DNA of 21,406 nt from JBCCFW01 sp039029535 (GTDB lineage: Bacteria; Acidobacteriota; JBCCFW01): NCBI GenBank assembly GCA_039029535.1, contig JBCCFW010000136.1, positions 1 to 21,406 of the forward strand, written 5' to 3'. Below are positions 12,902-21,396 of this stretch, piece by piece. A program made the translations under genes and the position numbers. The notes under the pieces were generated by a model. That model had not been told where the DNA came from. It saw only the letters and a program-made list of their open reading frames with translations, and searched no databases. Position 1 is the stretch's first letter. Every line of letters starts with the position of its first letter.

Positions 12902-15265
12902 GTGAAGTGGGAGGCAGCCACCAAGAAATGGGTGCTCCTCGCCGCTGTCGGCGTGGTGGTCTTGGTGATCCTCGGGTACTTGGGGCTGGCCCTCGCCGGC
13001 AAGTCGGACGACACCGCCCTGGCCGAGGCGCGCGCTGCGCTCGATGCCGCCGACTTGAAGCACGTCGAGATCGGGCTGAACGGACGCGCGCTCCGTCTCG
13101 GTGGTGAAGTCGAGAACCAAGACGAGCGTCTCCGCGCGCAGGTCGTCGTCGAGCTCCTTCAGGAAGACCCCGTCCGCAAGCGCAAGGTCATCGACGCGAT
13201 GACCATCCGGGTGGCCCCGCCGCCGCCCAACTTGGTACTCAGCCTGCGCGGTGGCGAGATCTTCATCAGTGGTGAGCTGGCCAACGGCTACGAGGTCGGT
13301 CTCCTCCGCGACCGGCTCGAGTCGCTCCACTGGGTCGAGCGTCTCGTCTTCCAGGTGCGCCCTGGCCGCGTGGACGAGGCCGACTGGCTGCCCGGTTATC
13401 TCGGCCTGCTCGACGACCTCGCCTCGCTCCGCCGTGTCGATGCCGAGCTCGTCGACGGCGTGCTGACCTTCTCCGGCTTCGTCCCCGACGCCCTCACCCG
13501 AGCGGCCATCCTCAACCGCGCCCGCGTCGACTGCGTGGGCCTGCGCATCGAGGACGACCTTCGCCTCGGAGGGACCGCCCGACCCCGTCCGAAGCCGCCC
13601 AGCGACGAGGAGATCGAGGGCCTCATCCACAACGAGGGCTGGCGCACGCCGGCGCGACGCAACGACGACCCGCGATCCGGTCGTGACCGCGACGACGATC
13701 GTTGGAGCGGTGGCCTGGACGACGACGGTCGTGGTGGTGGCACGAACCCCGACGACGAGCGCTCCGGCCGCACCTCCGGCTCGAACGAGCTCGTGCCCGC
13801 CAACTGGTCGCCCGTGCAGGAGCCGGCCCGCACCCGAACGCTGTCGGTGTTGCCGGCCGATCCCCGCACCGCCGAGCGACGGGCCGACCCGCGGGCGACG
13901 CCGCCCTCGGAGCGCGACCTCGTTCGTCTTCAAGAGCGCGTCGACGATCTCGTGCGGGACTCGGTCGTCTTCGCCAACAGCCGCACCGAGCTGACGTCGT
14001 CGTCACGGCGGACGATCGACGATCTCGCCGACGTGTTGCGTCAAGAGCCCAAGGTCATGGTGCTCATCGAGGGGCACTCGGACTCGCGGGGCAACGCGCA
14101 GCGCAACCTGAACCTGTCGCAGCGCCGCGCTGAGTCGGTGGTCGACGAACTCGTCCGGTCCGGCGTGGATCGCAGCCGTCTGATGGCGCGGGGCCTCGGC
14201 TCCGAGCGGCCCATCGCCGACAACTCCACCGCTGCCGGCCGGGACCGCAATCGACGCGTCGAGGTGCATCTCATGCTTCCGGGGCGCACCTTCGCGTCCG
14301 ACAGCCCGAGTCGTGCGAGCCGCACCGAGGACGACAGGCCGCGTGCTTCCGCCGCCCGCGGTCGAACGAGTCGAGCCACTGCAGCTCCCGCCGCTGGACC
14401 GAGCCTGGGGCCGTCGCGACCGAGCTTCCTGACCCTGCCGCAGCTTCGGTCGCTTCAGACCCGCACCGACGATCTCGTGCGAGGCGCCGTGCAGTTCGCG
14501 CGCTATCGCACGAAGCTGACCTTGTCTTCGGAGGAAGTCGTCGACGATCTCGCCGACTTGCTGCGCGACCTCCCCATGGTGGAGGTCCTCGTCGAGGGGC
14601 ACTCCGATTCGCGGGGTGACTCGGCGCAGAACCTCGAGTTGTCGTACCTGCGGGCACGCTCGGTGGTGCAGCGTCTCGCCGACGCGGGCATCGACCCCAG
14701 CCTGCTCACCGCCGAGGGCTTCGGCTCCTCGCGCCCCATCGCCGACAACCGCACCGCGGCTGGGCGAGACCGCAACCGCCGCATCGAGGTCTCGCTCCGT
14801 GCCGACACGGTGTCGGAGAGACCGACGACTCGTCGCGACCGCTCGGGTGCCTGGCCCGGGCCCGTGAGTCGACCGGCGGAGAGTCCGACCGGTCCGCTCA
14901 ACGTCCGTCAGCTCGCCACGTTGCGCGAACGCACGAGCAACCTCGTGCGGCAGACGATGCTCTTCCGCTCGGGCAGCGCCCAGCTCGCGGCTCAGTCCGA
15001 GCAGGTGATCGAGCTGCTGGCCGGGATGCTCGAGTCCGCTCCGAACGTGGACATCCGCATCGAGGGCCGCGTGAGCCCGAGCGGCAACCCCCTGCGCGAC
15101 CTCGAGCTCTCGCAGCGACGTGCCGACGTGGTCGCCGAACGCCTGGTCAACGCCGGGCTCGACAGCAACCGGATCATCGCCACGGGCCTCGGCTCGTCCC
15201 TCTCCGACATCACCACCGAGGATCGCGACCGCAGCAACGAGATCCTGCTGCGGGTCGATCGGTGA
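12902..15265 (+). CDS. Envelope protein with BON-like region and three OmpA C-terminal domains
   Basis: A 787-aa protein with one N-terminal TM helix (about 9-32). BON-like segments follow (about 35-215; repeated 'LRLGGEVEN', 'IFISGELAN' and 'LTFSGFVPD' strands), as does an Asp/Arg/Gly-rich linker (about 235-335). Three OmpA/MotB-type peptidoglycan-binding domains come next at about 338-465, 515-640 and 670-787. Domains 1 and 2 keep the diaminopimelate-binding signature (EGHSDSRG, then NLxLSxxRAxSV). In domain 3 the signature is degenerate (EGRVSPSG; the Asp is gone) although LSQRRADVV is kept. BON plus OmpA recalls mycobacterial ArfA, but a three-fold OmpA array is unusual. It probably links the inner membrane to peptidoglycan. 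GTG start with gagg 8 nt upstream; its stop overlaps the next start (GTGA). Confidence 0.9.
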   Translation: MKWEAATKKWVLLAAVGVVVLVILGYLGLALAGKSDDTALAEARAALDAADLKHVEIGLNGRALRLGGEVENQDERLRAQVVVELLQEDPVRKRKVIDAMTIRVAPPPPNLVLSLRGGEIFISGELANGYEVGLLRDRLESLHWVERLVFQVRPGRVDEADWLPGYLGLLDDLASLRRVDAELVDGVLTFSGFVPDALTRAAILNRARVDCVGLRIEDDLRLGGTARPRPKPPSDEEIEGLIHNEGWRTPARRNDDPRSGRDRDDDRWSGGLDDDGRGGGTNPDDERSGRTSGSNELVPANWSPVQEPARTRTLSVLPADPRTAERRADPRATPPSERDLVRLQERVDDLVRDSVVFANSRTELTSSSRRTIDDLADVLRQEPKVMVLIEGHSDSRGNAQRNLNLSQRRAESVVDELVRSGVDRSRLMARGLGSERPIADNSTAAGRDRNRRVEVHLMLPGRTFASDSPSRASRTEDDRPRASAARGRTSRATAAPAAGPSLGPSRPSFLTLPQLRSLQTRTDDLVRGAVQFARYRTKLTLSSEEVVDDLADLLRDLPMVEVLVEGHSDSRGDSAQNLELSYLRARSVVQRLADAGIDPSLLTAEGFGSSRPIADNRTAAGRDRNRRIEVSLRADTVSERPTTRRDRSGAWPGPVSRPAESPTGPLNVRQLATLRERTSNLVRQTMLFRSGSAQLAAQSEQVIELLAGMLESAPNVDIRIEGRVSPSGNPLRDLELSQRRADVVAERLVNAGLDSNRIIATGLGSSLSDITTEDRDRSNEILLRVDR

Positions 15266-16983
15266 GTCCTTGCCCATTGCGGCGCCGACTCGGCATCGCG
15301 CTGGTCGCTCTCGCCTGTTGCGTCACCGGCTGTGGCCCTTCTTCGGATGACGGTTCGACGAGCACGCCCTCGAGTGAGCGCTTCGTCTTCACCGACGTCG
15401 CTGCCGAGCTCGGTCTCGACTTTCAGCAGACCAACGGTGACGAGCAACGCCTGCTCATCCTCGAGTCGGTGGGAGCGGGCGCCGCCCTGTTCGACGCCGA
15501 TCGCGATGGCTGGCTCGACGTCTACTTCGTCGATGGCGCGCAGCTCCAGGGCTTCGAGACTCGGCCAGGTCGAGGCGGCCGGCTCTACCGCAGCGAGGAA
15601 GGACGTCGCTTCACCGACGTGACCGAGGAGATGGGCCTGAGCACCGACTCCTGGGGCCAGGCGGTGGCCGTCGCCGATCTCGACGGCGACGGCGGAGAAG
15701 ACTTGGTTCTCTCCAACTACGGGCCGAACGAGATCTTCCTGTCGTCTCCAGGGGCGGGCCATCGCAAGGCGGGGCCCGACGTGTTGCCGCTCCATGACGA
15801 CTGGAGCTCGGGGGGCTGTCTCTTCGACGCCGACCTCGATGGCGATCTCGACCTGTACTTCGCCAACTACATCGACTTCGCGCCGGTGATCGCGCTGCCT
15901 GAGAAGGACCGCCGTCTCCAGCGCACATTCAAGGGGCTGCGCGTGCAGCTCGGTCCGGCCGGCTTGCCTCCGGCCCACGACCGCTACCTGCTCAACGACG
16001 ACGGTCGCTTCGTCGACGTCACCGAAGGTGCCGGGTTCCTGACGGAGGAGCCTCGCTTCGCCTTCCAACCCATGGCGGGCGATCTCGACGACGATGGAGA
16101 CCCCGACCTGTTCGTGCCCAACGACACCATGGCCAACCACCTCTGGCGCAACGACGGTGGGCGCTTCGAAGAAATCGGAGTGGCGGCCGGGGTCTCGTAC
16201 TCGGCGGAGGGTCGAGTCGAGGGGTCCATGGGCGTCCTGCTCGACGACCTCGACGGAGATCTCGATCTCGATCTCTTCATCACGAACTTCGGCGACGAGG
16301 ACAACGCCTACCACCGCAACGAGGGCGGCGGCTTCTTCGAGGAGTCGGGTGCGGCCGTGGGCCTGGGTGGCTCGACGGCGTATCAGGCGGTGGGCTGGGG
16401 CTTGGTCGCTCTCGATGTCGATCGCGATGGTGAGCGCGAGATCTTCGTCGCCAACGGCCACGTGTTCCCGCAGGTCGATCAGCTCGGCGAGGGGCTCGGC
16501 TACGCGCAGCCCGACCTTCTCTACGTGAAGGGAGCGAACGGTCGTTACGAGCGTGCGGAGGGGGCCGGGCTCGCCGCGTTGAGCGCGCCGGGCGTGAGCC
16601 GGGGGACGGCGGCCGGTGACTTCGATCGCGATGGTGACGTCGACCTGCTCGTGTCCGAGCTGGGCGGACGTCCACGCTTGCTCCGCAACGACGGTGCGCG
16701 TGCGGGACACTGGCTCGCCGTGCATCTCGTCGGTCGTGCGCCCAACACCAGCGCCATCGGTGCGGAGGTCGTGCTGAGCGCCGGTGGGAAGCGTCGGCTC
16801 CGCGTGCGGCACGCGAGCTCCGGCTACGCGGGCAGCGACGCACCCGAGCTCGACTTCGGATTGGGTGAGGTCGAGAGCTGTGAGGGCGTCGAGGTGACCT
16901 GGCCCACCGGCGAGCGTGAGCGCTTCGACTGCCCGGGCGTCGATCGCGTGCTGCGGCTGGAGCAGGGGAGCGGTCGGAGCTGA
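15262..16983 (+). CDS. FG-GAP/VCBS-repeat lipoprotein with ASPIC/UnbV domain (CRTAC1-like)
   Basis: A 573-aa secreted lipoprotein. The signal peptide has a lipobox V-T-G-C with Cys24 followed by Gly, so outer-membrane or surface location is likely. About seven FG-GAP/VCBS blades carry D-x-D-x-D-G calcium-loop motifs (DADRDGWLDVYF, DLDGDGGEDLVL, DADLDGDLDLYF, DLDDDGDPDLFV, DLDGDLDLDLF, DVDRDGEREIFV, DFDRDGDVDLLV), forming a beta-propeller. The C-terminal region (about 485-570; GHWLAVHLVGRAPNTSAIGAEV and VEVTWPTGERERF) is a typical ASPIC/UnbV domain. Such proteins are abundant in Planctomycetota, Acidobacteriota and Verrucomicrobiota; their roles are poorly defined and probably adhesive or binding. 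The GTG start overlaps the stop of the OmpA gene by 4 bp, so the two are translationally coupled. Confidence 0.93.
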   Translation: MSPCPLRRRLGIALVALACCVTGCGPSSDDGSTSTPSSERFVFTDVAAELGLDFQQTNGDEQRLLILESVGAGAALFDADRDGWLDVYFVDGAQLQGFETRPGRGGRLYRSEEGRRFTDVTEEMGLSTDSWGQAVAVADLDGDGGEDLVLSNYGPNEIFLSSPGAGHRKAGPDVLPLHDDWSSGGCLFDADLDGDLDLYFANYIDFAPVIALPEKDRRLQRTFKGLRVQLGPAGLPPAHDRYLLNDDGRFVDVTEGAGFLTEEPRFAFQPMAGDLDDDGDPDLFVPNDTMANHLWRNDGGRFEEIGVAAGVSYSAEGRVEGSMGVLLDDLDGDLDLDLFITNFGDEDNAYHRNEGGGFFEESGAAVGLGGSTAYQAVGWGLVALDVDRDGEREIFVANGHVFPQVDQLGEGLGYAQPDLLYVKGANGRYERAEGAGLAALSAPGVSRGTAAGDFDRDGDVDLLVSELGGRPRLLRNDGARAGHWLAVHLVGRAPNTSAIGAEVVLSAGGKRRLRVRHASSGYAGSDAPELDFGLGEVESCEGVEVTWPTGERERFDCPGVDRVLRLEQGSGRS

Positions 16984-17120
16984 CGGCTGGCCGGTCCGGG
17001 TGGGCCCTGCCATGCTTGGCGTCGGCGGTTTCTCAGCGCACGGTCCAAGGAGGACGAGATCGTGACGCGGAGCGGCGGACTCCTGGTCCGTGGCTCTTCA
17101 CAGACGACACGAGGTTCTCG

Positions 17121-17957
17121 ATGCTCGCGCCCTCTCGCCTGGTCCTCCTCCTCTCTTTCCTCATCGGCTCGACCGCGGCTCATGCCTCCTCGCCCGTCCT
17201 CGGGCTGAAGCTCTCACCCGAGCTCGTCATCGAGGCGCTCGCTCCGGGCTCCACCGCCGAGCAGGCGGGCCTGAAGGAAGGCGACCGTCTCACGCTGCTC
17301 GATGAGCAAGTCATCGAGACGGCGAGCGAGCTCGAGTCCCGGCTCGCGACCCTGCAGGCGGGCTCGGCCGTCACGCTCGTCGTCGAACGGAAGGGGCAGC
17401 TCGTCGACGCGGCGCTCGTGCCGGAGTCGCGCACCGCGTTCGAGAAGCGCCTGCTCGCTCCGCCGCCGCGCTCGCGCGTCGCGCCGAAGCTCGACGTCGA
17501 CCGGTGGTTCGGCGACGGCCCCGCGTCGCTCTCCGAGCTCGAAGGCAAGGTCGTCGTCCTCGAGTTCTTCCAGCTCTGGTGCCCCGGCTGCAACCGCTTC
17601 AGCCACCCGCTCATGAAGCGCTGGCACCGTGAGCTGAGCAAGCGTGACGACGTGGCGTTCCTGTCGGTCCACACCGTCTTCGAGGGGCACTCTGCCCAGA
17701 CCCCGGATCGTCTCGCCGACTGGATCGAGCAGAACCGCACGAGCTGGCCGGTGGGCGTCGATCGTCAGGAGCCCGATCAGCGCTTGCCCGAGACCATGCG
17801 GACCTGGCGCACGCGGGGGACTCCCGAGATGGCCTTCATCGATCGCCGCGGTTTCGTGCGCTTCCAGCAGTTCGGGAGCTTCGACTCGCAGCGCGCGCGG
17901 GCCTTCCTCGACGAGCTGCTGAAGGAGGAGGCGGTGGACGTCGAGGGCTGGAGCTGA
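17121..17957 (+). CDS. Secreted PDZ-thioredoxin (TlpA-like) fusion protein
   Basis: From ATG 17121 (gagg about 7 nt upstream) the product is 278 aa with a classical signal peptide, cleavage predicted after A-H-A (residue 22). In-frame starts further up (17016) would bury this signal and are rejected. Residues about 25-105 form a PDZ domain (SSPVLGLKLSPELVIEALAP, GLKEGDRLTLLDEQVI). A TlpA/thioredoxin-like domain follows, with 'VVLEFFQLWCPGC' and redox Cys154-Pro-Gly-Cys157, and a cis-Pro region TPEMAFID. It probably acts as a periplasmic thiol-disulfide protein whose PDZ domain selects a partner. It lies 137 bp after the lipoprotein gene and is convergent with the minus-strand operon, 22 bp away. 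Confidence 0.88.
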   Translation: MLAPSRLVLLLSFLIGSTAAHASSPVLGLKLSPELVIEALAPGSTAEQAGLKEGDRLTLLDEQVIETASELESRLATLQAGSAVTLVVERKGQLVDAALVPESRTAFEKRLLAPPPRSRVAPKLDVDRWFGDGPASLSELEGKVVVLEFFQLWCPGCNRFSHPLMKRWHRELSKRDDVAFLSVHTVFEGHSAQTPDRLADWIEQNRTSWPVGVDRQEPDQRLPETMRTWRTRGTPEMAFIDRRGFVRFQQFGSFDSQRARAFLDELLKEEAVDVEGWS

Positions 17958-17979
17958 GCGGGCAGGTCGAGTGCCTGAG

Positions 17980-18861
17980 TCAGCTTTCGGGCGGAGGGAA
18001 TTCTCCGAACCGCGCCATTTCGGGCTCGTCGTCGGTCGACCCGAGATGTGACACCAGGCGGCAGGCCTCGCATTGGAAGTCGAAGTCGTGGAAGAGACGA
18101 CGCCCTTCCGAGTCTCGTGCCACTCCGGAGTCTTCGACCCGCCACGGACCACCGCAACCCGGGCAACGTCGTGCGTTCTCCCCCTCGGCCCGGCCGTAGT
18201 GACGCAGGAGGTAGTAGTAGACGGGCCTCTCGAGCGTCTTCTCGATGCTCTCGCAGAGCTCGCGACCGTAGCGTGAGAGACACGACGCCGGAGTGGCGAG
18301 CTGCTCGTAGGCGGCCGTCTCGAGCTCGCCCGAGAAGAACCAGATGCCGTCGGTCCGGTTGTACTCGCGTGACCAGAAGTAGAGACGCTCGCGCTCGTCG
18401 TCGTCGATGGGGATGAGGTAGCTCGGGTGCGCCTCGTTCGTGTCGCAGCGGCGAACTGGCGAGCAGCCATCGTGCGACGAGGCGAAGAGGTAGAACGACG
18501 AGGGCGGGTCGTCGTCGGGGAACGAGTCCGGCACGTCGTCGGCGAGGAGCTCCCAGGTCGGATCGGTTCCGAAGAGCTCGCGGATCGCTCCGAGATACTT
18601 GCGGTTGTAGCGCGAGCAGTGGCGCTCCTCTGCCGAGCCGGGTCGCACGACGTTGGCGTAGGCCACGTGCTGCCCCTGGCATCGTGAATGGATGGGGTCG
18701 CCGGCGACCTGGCCGTTCCTTTGGAGGCCACCCAGGTAGCAGTCCAGGAGCTCGTCGACGTCCTCGAAGGCCTGGGCGCCCAGCTCGTGCTGCGCGAAGT
18801 CCAGCTTCTCGAAATCGGCGTCGGCGGAGACGTCTCCGAAAGTCACCCGTGACAAGTACAC
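17980..18861 (-). CDS. DUF2310 Zn-ribbon protein
   Basis: A 293-aa protein starting at GTG 18861, preceded by gaggag and 11 bp after the methyltransferase stop. The longer open frame to 18945 overlaps the methyltransferase gene and is not needed. The central region (ETAAYEQLATPASCLSRYG) and RPVYYYLLRHYGR followed by a zinc ribbon CPGC (Cys233, Cys236) ... CEAC (Cys264, Cys267) match DUF2310, described as a Zn-ribbon, possibly nucleic-acid-binding family. Additional Cys residues in the N-terminal half may be structural. The substrate is unknown. It is the last gene of a four-gene minus-strand operon. Confidence 0.85.
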   Translation of the reverse strand: MYLSRVTFGDVSADADFEKLDFAQHELGAQAFEDVDELLDCYLGGLQRNGQVAGDPIHSRCQGQHVAYANVVRPGSAEERHCSRYNRKYLGAIRELFGTDPTWELLADDVPDSFPDDDPPSSFYLFASSHDGCSPVRRCDTNEAHPSYLIPIDDDERERLYFWSREYNRTDGIWFFSGELETAAYEQLATPASCLSRYGRELCESIEKTLERPVYYYLLRHYGRAEGENARRCPGCGGPWRVEDSGVARDSEGRRLFHDFDFQCEACRLVSHLGSTDDEPEMARFGEFPPPES

Positions 18862-18872
18862 GTCCCGACTCC

Positions 18873-19622
18873 TCAGGGCTCCGGCTTGCGGAGCTGGTAG
18901 ACGATGAAGTTCGGCACGCGGAGCTCGTCGTCCATCTCCGGCCACTCGGCGAACTGCTCGGGGGTCAGTGTCGGCTCAACGAGCCCTTCCAGCACGAAGC
19001 CCACCTTCAAGAAGTGACCGAGCTGGGTCGTCAGGGTCCGGTGGAAGTTCGTGAGGTCGGAGCCCATCATGTGCCAGTGCCGCTCGCCCTCGTCGAAGTA
19101 GCGATCGAGGATGACGTGCTGCTTGCTCCCGTCCTCGTTCAGTTGCCAGCCGCCCACCGCCGAGCGCATGGGGTGCAGGTTCGCGACCACGAAGCGACCG
19201 CCGGGCTTCAGCACGCGGAACACCTCGCGGTCGTTGGCGCGGAAGTCGGGCAGGTCGCACTGGTTGAGGTAGGAGACGGCGAGATCGAAGCTCGCGTCAT
19301 CGAGGAAGCTCAGGTCCTGCACGTCGGCGAGACGATACTCGTCGCGTTCACCCGCAAGCTCTCGGGCTGACTCGATCATCTCGGGGCAGAGGTCGAGCCC
19401 CAGCGCGTGTGCGGCGCCCCGCTCGACGAGCAGGCGGCAGAAGCGACCCTCGCCACAGCCGCAGTCGAGCGCGCGGAGACCCGTCACGTCACCGCAGGCA
19501 GCGAGCATGGGTGGGTCGAGGAGGCCGTTGCGAGTGGGGTTGCGGCCTTCGCGGGTCTCCCGGATCCAGGCCGGCGCCAGCGTGGACCACTCGCGTCGGA
19601 GCGCGTCGTCGGGAGTGCTCAT
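18873..19622 (-). CDS. Class I SAM-dependent methyltransferase
   Basis: A 249-aa Rossmann-fold methyltransferase (Methyltransf_11 type). Motif I is LDCGCGEGR (52-60), the acidic ribose-binding residue is Asp77 in LGLDLC, motif III is LADVQDL (98-104), motif IV is FDLAVSYLN (112-120) and the post-motif is VLKPGGRFVV (137-146). The C-terminal part (FHRTLTTQLGHFLKVGFVLEGL) is typical of small-molecule methyltransferases. The substrate cannot be read from the sequence. Its ATG overlaps the upstream DUF4265-GNAT stop (ATGA), so it is translationally coupled within the operon. Confidence 0.92.
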   Translation of the reverse strand: MSTPDDALRREWSTLAPAWIRETREGRNPTRNGLLDPPMLAACGDVTGLRALDCGCGEGRFCRLLVERGAAHALGLDLCPEMIESARELAGERDEYRLADVQDLSFLDDASFDLAVSYLNQCDLPDFRANDREVFRVLKPGGRFVVANLHPMRSAVGGWQLNEDGSKQHVILDRYFDEGERHWHMMGSDLTNFHRTLTTQLGHFLKVGFVLEGLVEPTLTPEQFAEWPEMDDELRVPNFIVYQLRKPEP

Positions 19623-20536
19623 GGTGAGATCTCGATGCTCGGTGTTGGCGATCGTCGAAGCCGAAGGATCTTGCGATCGGTCTCTTCGTGGAGGCTCTCG
19701 GAGAGCGGCTGAAAGTCCGTGGCCTGAAAGAAGCTCCGCCCGATCTGATTCTCCGCGAAGACCTCGACCTCGAGCACGTCATGCAAGGGCTCGGCATGGT
19801 AGATGAGCTCCTCACCCATGCCGTTGCGGTGATGGTCCGGGTGTACGAAGAGGCCGCTGACCTCGTTGCCGATCAGGGCAAGGAAGCCGACCACGCGACC
19901 GTCTGCGAGCTCGATGACCCGGGTGTCGGCCTTCGGCAGGCAGGTCTCGGCGATGAGCTTGCGTTCCTTCGCGTGCCACTCGTCGTCGAGGAAGGAGTGA
20001 GCGAGTCGGGAGGCGGCTTCCCACGTGGTCAGCACGTCCTCGAGATCGTCGGCTGCGTACGCGCGCACTTCCCAGGCCGGCCGCACGTCGCTCAGGTCGT
20101 GCTGCACGCCCGGCGGGAGGCAGACGGAGAGCATGCCTCCGAAGACCTGCTCCCAGTGGCCGCCGAGCTCGACGACTTCCTCGAGGTAGCGATCCAGCTC
20201 CTTCGAGGCCTGCATCGCTCGAGACAGGCCCACCGACTGCACTTGCCAGTCGGACTTCTCGACGATCCGGACGAAGCGTGCCTCTTGCGGTCCGGTCTCC
20301 TCGACCTCGATGACGTCGCGGAAGCCGGCCTCATCGGACCAGGGGACGTTGTCGAGGCGGTACGTGATCGGCCCCACCTGAGTGACGGCCAGGTTCATCG
20401 AGAAGCCGTCCTCGAACTCGATGACCATCTCGTCGTCAGGGAGCGGTTCCTCGTTCCGGGAGCGTGGGGACAGGTCGATCGAGACTGTCGGCCTGTCTTT
20501 CCGGAACACGCTCAGCAAGCGGTCGAGCCAGCTCAC
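19619..20536 (-). CDS. DUF4265-like / GNAT acetyltransferase fusion
   Basis: From GTG 20536, which overlaps the upstream TPR stop by 4 bp, the product is 305 aa. A longer open frame reaching 21007 overlaps the TPR gene and is rejected. Residues about 30-150 resemble DUF4265 (YRLDNVPWSDEAGFRDVIEV, then FVRIVEKSDWQVQSVGLSR). Residues about 155-300 are a GNAT N-acetyltransferase with the acetyl-CoA pyrophosphate loop HHRNGMG (235-241) after the core strand VSGLFVHPD. The acceptor substrate is unknown. The fusion suggests that the DUF4265 part recognises or regulates the acetylation target. It is second in the minus-strand operon. Confidence 0.82.
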   Translation of the reverse strand: MSWLDRLLSVFRKDRPTVSIDLSPRSRNEEPLPDDEMVIEFEDGFSMNLAVTQVGPITYRLDNVPWSDEAGFRDVIEVEETGPQEARFVRIVEKSDWQVQSVGLSRAMQASKELDRYLEEVVELGGHWEQVFGGMLSVCLPPGVQHDLSDVRPAWEVRAYAADDLEDVLTTWEAASRLAHSFLDDEWHAKERKLIAETCLPKADTRVIELADGRVVGFLALIGNEVSGLFVHPDHHRNGMGEELIYHAEPLHDVLEVEVFAENQIGRSFFQATDFQPLSESLHEETDRKILRLRRSPTPSIEISP

Positions 20537-21396
20537 CGGCCCGACTCCCAGCGACGCGCCTCCTCCTCCTGCCCCACCGATCGCCACGCCCGACCGACCT
20601 GCTGCGCGACCGTCGGTAGCCAGGTGCCCGACGCACGCGAGCGACCCAGGCTCTGACGCGCCTCGTCGAAGCGTCCGGTCTCGACGCAGAGGATCCCCCA
20701 CGCGAGCAGGCCTTGCGGATGCTCGGGCTCCTGCTTCAACACGAGCCGGAGCTCGCGCTCGGCGGGTCGGTGCTGACCGTCGGCCATGTGCAGCCAGGCC
20801 AGCTCGATCCGGGCGCCGTGATGGGCGGGGTCCAGCTCCAGCGTGCGGCCATAGCTGCTCTTGGCCTCGGCGATGCGACCCTGCTTCACCTCCTCGCGTG
20901 CCTGAGAGTAGAGCCGGTCGGCTTCCATGAGGGCGAGCTGACCCTCGACGCGGGCGCCACGTCGCGCGTCCTCGGCGGCTTGCAGCTTCTCGTGCGTCTC
21001 GAGCCACTGGTCGCCCTGCTTCTTGCGCCCGAGGGCGATGAGCGTGCGGCCCAGCTCCAGCGCTGCGCGAGGCTGCTGCGGCTGAATCTCCAGCGCCTTC
21101 TCGAGATGGGTGACGGCTTGCTCGCGCTCGCCCGCCTGACGGGCGAGCAGCCCGAGCTCGAAGAAGGCACGACCCGAGCGACGTGCGGCTGCCCTCTCGA
21201 GCAGCGGCTTGGCCTCCTCGCCACGACCCAGCTCGCGCAGGTGCGTGCCCAGCTCCAGCTCGGCCTCCGGATCGCCCGGAGCGATCTCGAGGAGGGCCTG
21301 CCAGTGCTCGGCCGGAGCCCGCAACACGTGGGCACGCGGCGAGGTCTCGCGACGGCGCTCGGTCATCTCTCGCAGCACGCCGAGGCGGCCGAGCAC
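20533..21396 (-). CDS. TPR-repeat protein, probably incomplete at the window edge
   Basis: A helical TPR protein of at least 287 aa. Repeats are clear at about residues 30-62 (WQALLEIAPGDPEAELELGTHLRELGR), 75-105 (AFFELGLLARQAGEREQAVTHLEKAL), 109-140 and 165-240 (YSQAREEVKQGRIAEAKSSYGRTLELD; RIELAWLHMADGQHRPAERELRLVL). It is probably a scaffold. The GTG at 21396 is only the first start inside the window; the frame continues open to the edge, so the N-terminus is probably missing. The stop overlaps the next GTG (GTGA), marking the start of a coupled four-gene operon. Confidence 0.8.
   Translation of the reverse strand: MLGRLGVLREMTERRRETSPRAHVLRAPAEHWQALLEIAPGDPEAELELGTHLRELGRGEEAKPLLERAAARRSGRAFFELGLLARQAGEREQAVTHLEKALEIQPQQPRAALELGRTLIALGRKKQGDQWLETHEKLQAAEDARRGARVEGQLALMEADRLYSQAREEVKQGRIAEAKSSYGRTLELDPAHHGARIELAWLHMADGQHRPAERELRLVLKQEPEHPQGLLAWGILCVETGRFDEARQSLGRSRASGTWLPTVAQQVGRAWRSVGQEEEARRWESGR

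Noticed and set aside
14992..17013. 673-codon minus-strand open frame (and 14003-15277)
   Set aside because: They lie opposite the OmpA and FG-GAP genes, whose domains are unmistakable; the antisense products have no recognisable motif.
17016..17120. Upstream extension of the PDZ-thioredoxin gene
   Set aside because: It would put 35 residues before a clean signal peptide; ATG 17121 has its own Shine-Dalgarno.
20537..21007. Upstream extension of the DUF4265-GNAT gene
   Set aside because: The extension overlaps the TPR gene in another frame; the GTG at 20536 with a GTGA overlap is the natural start.
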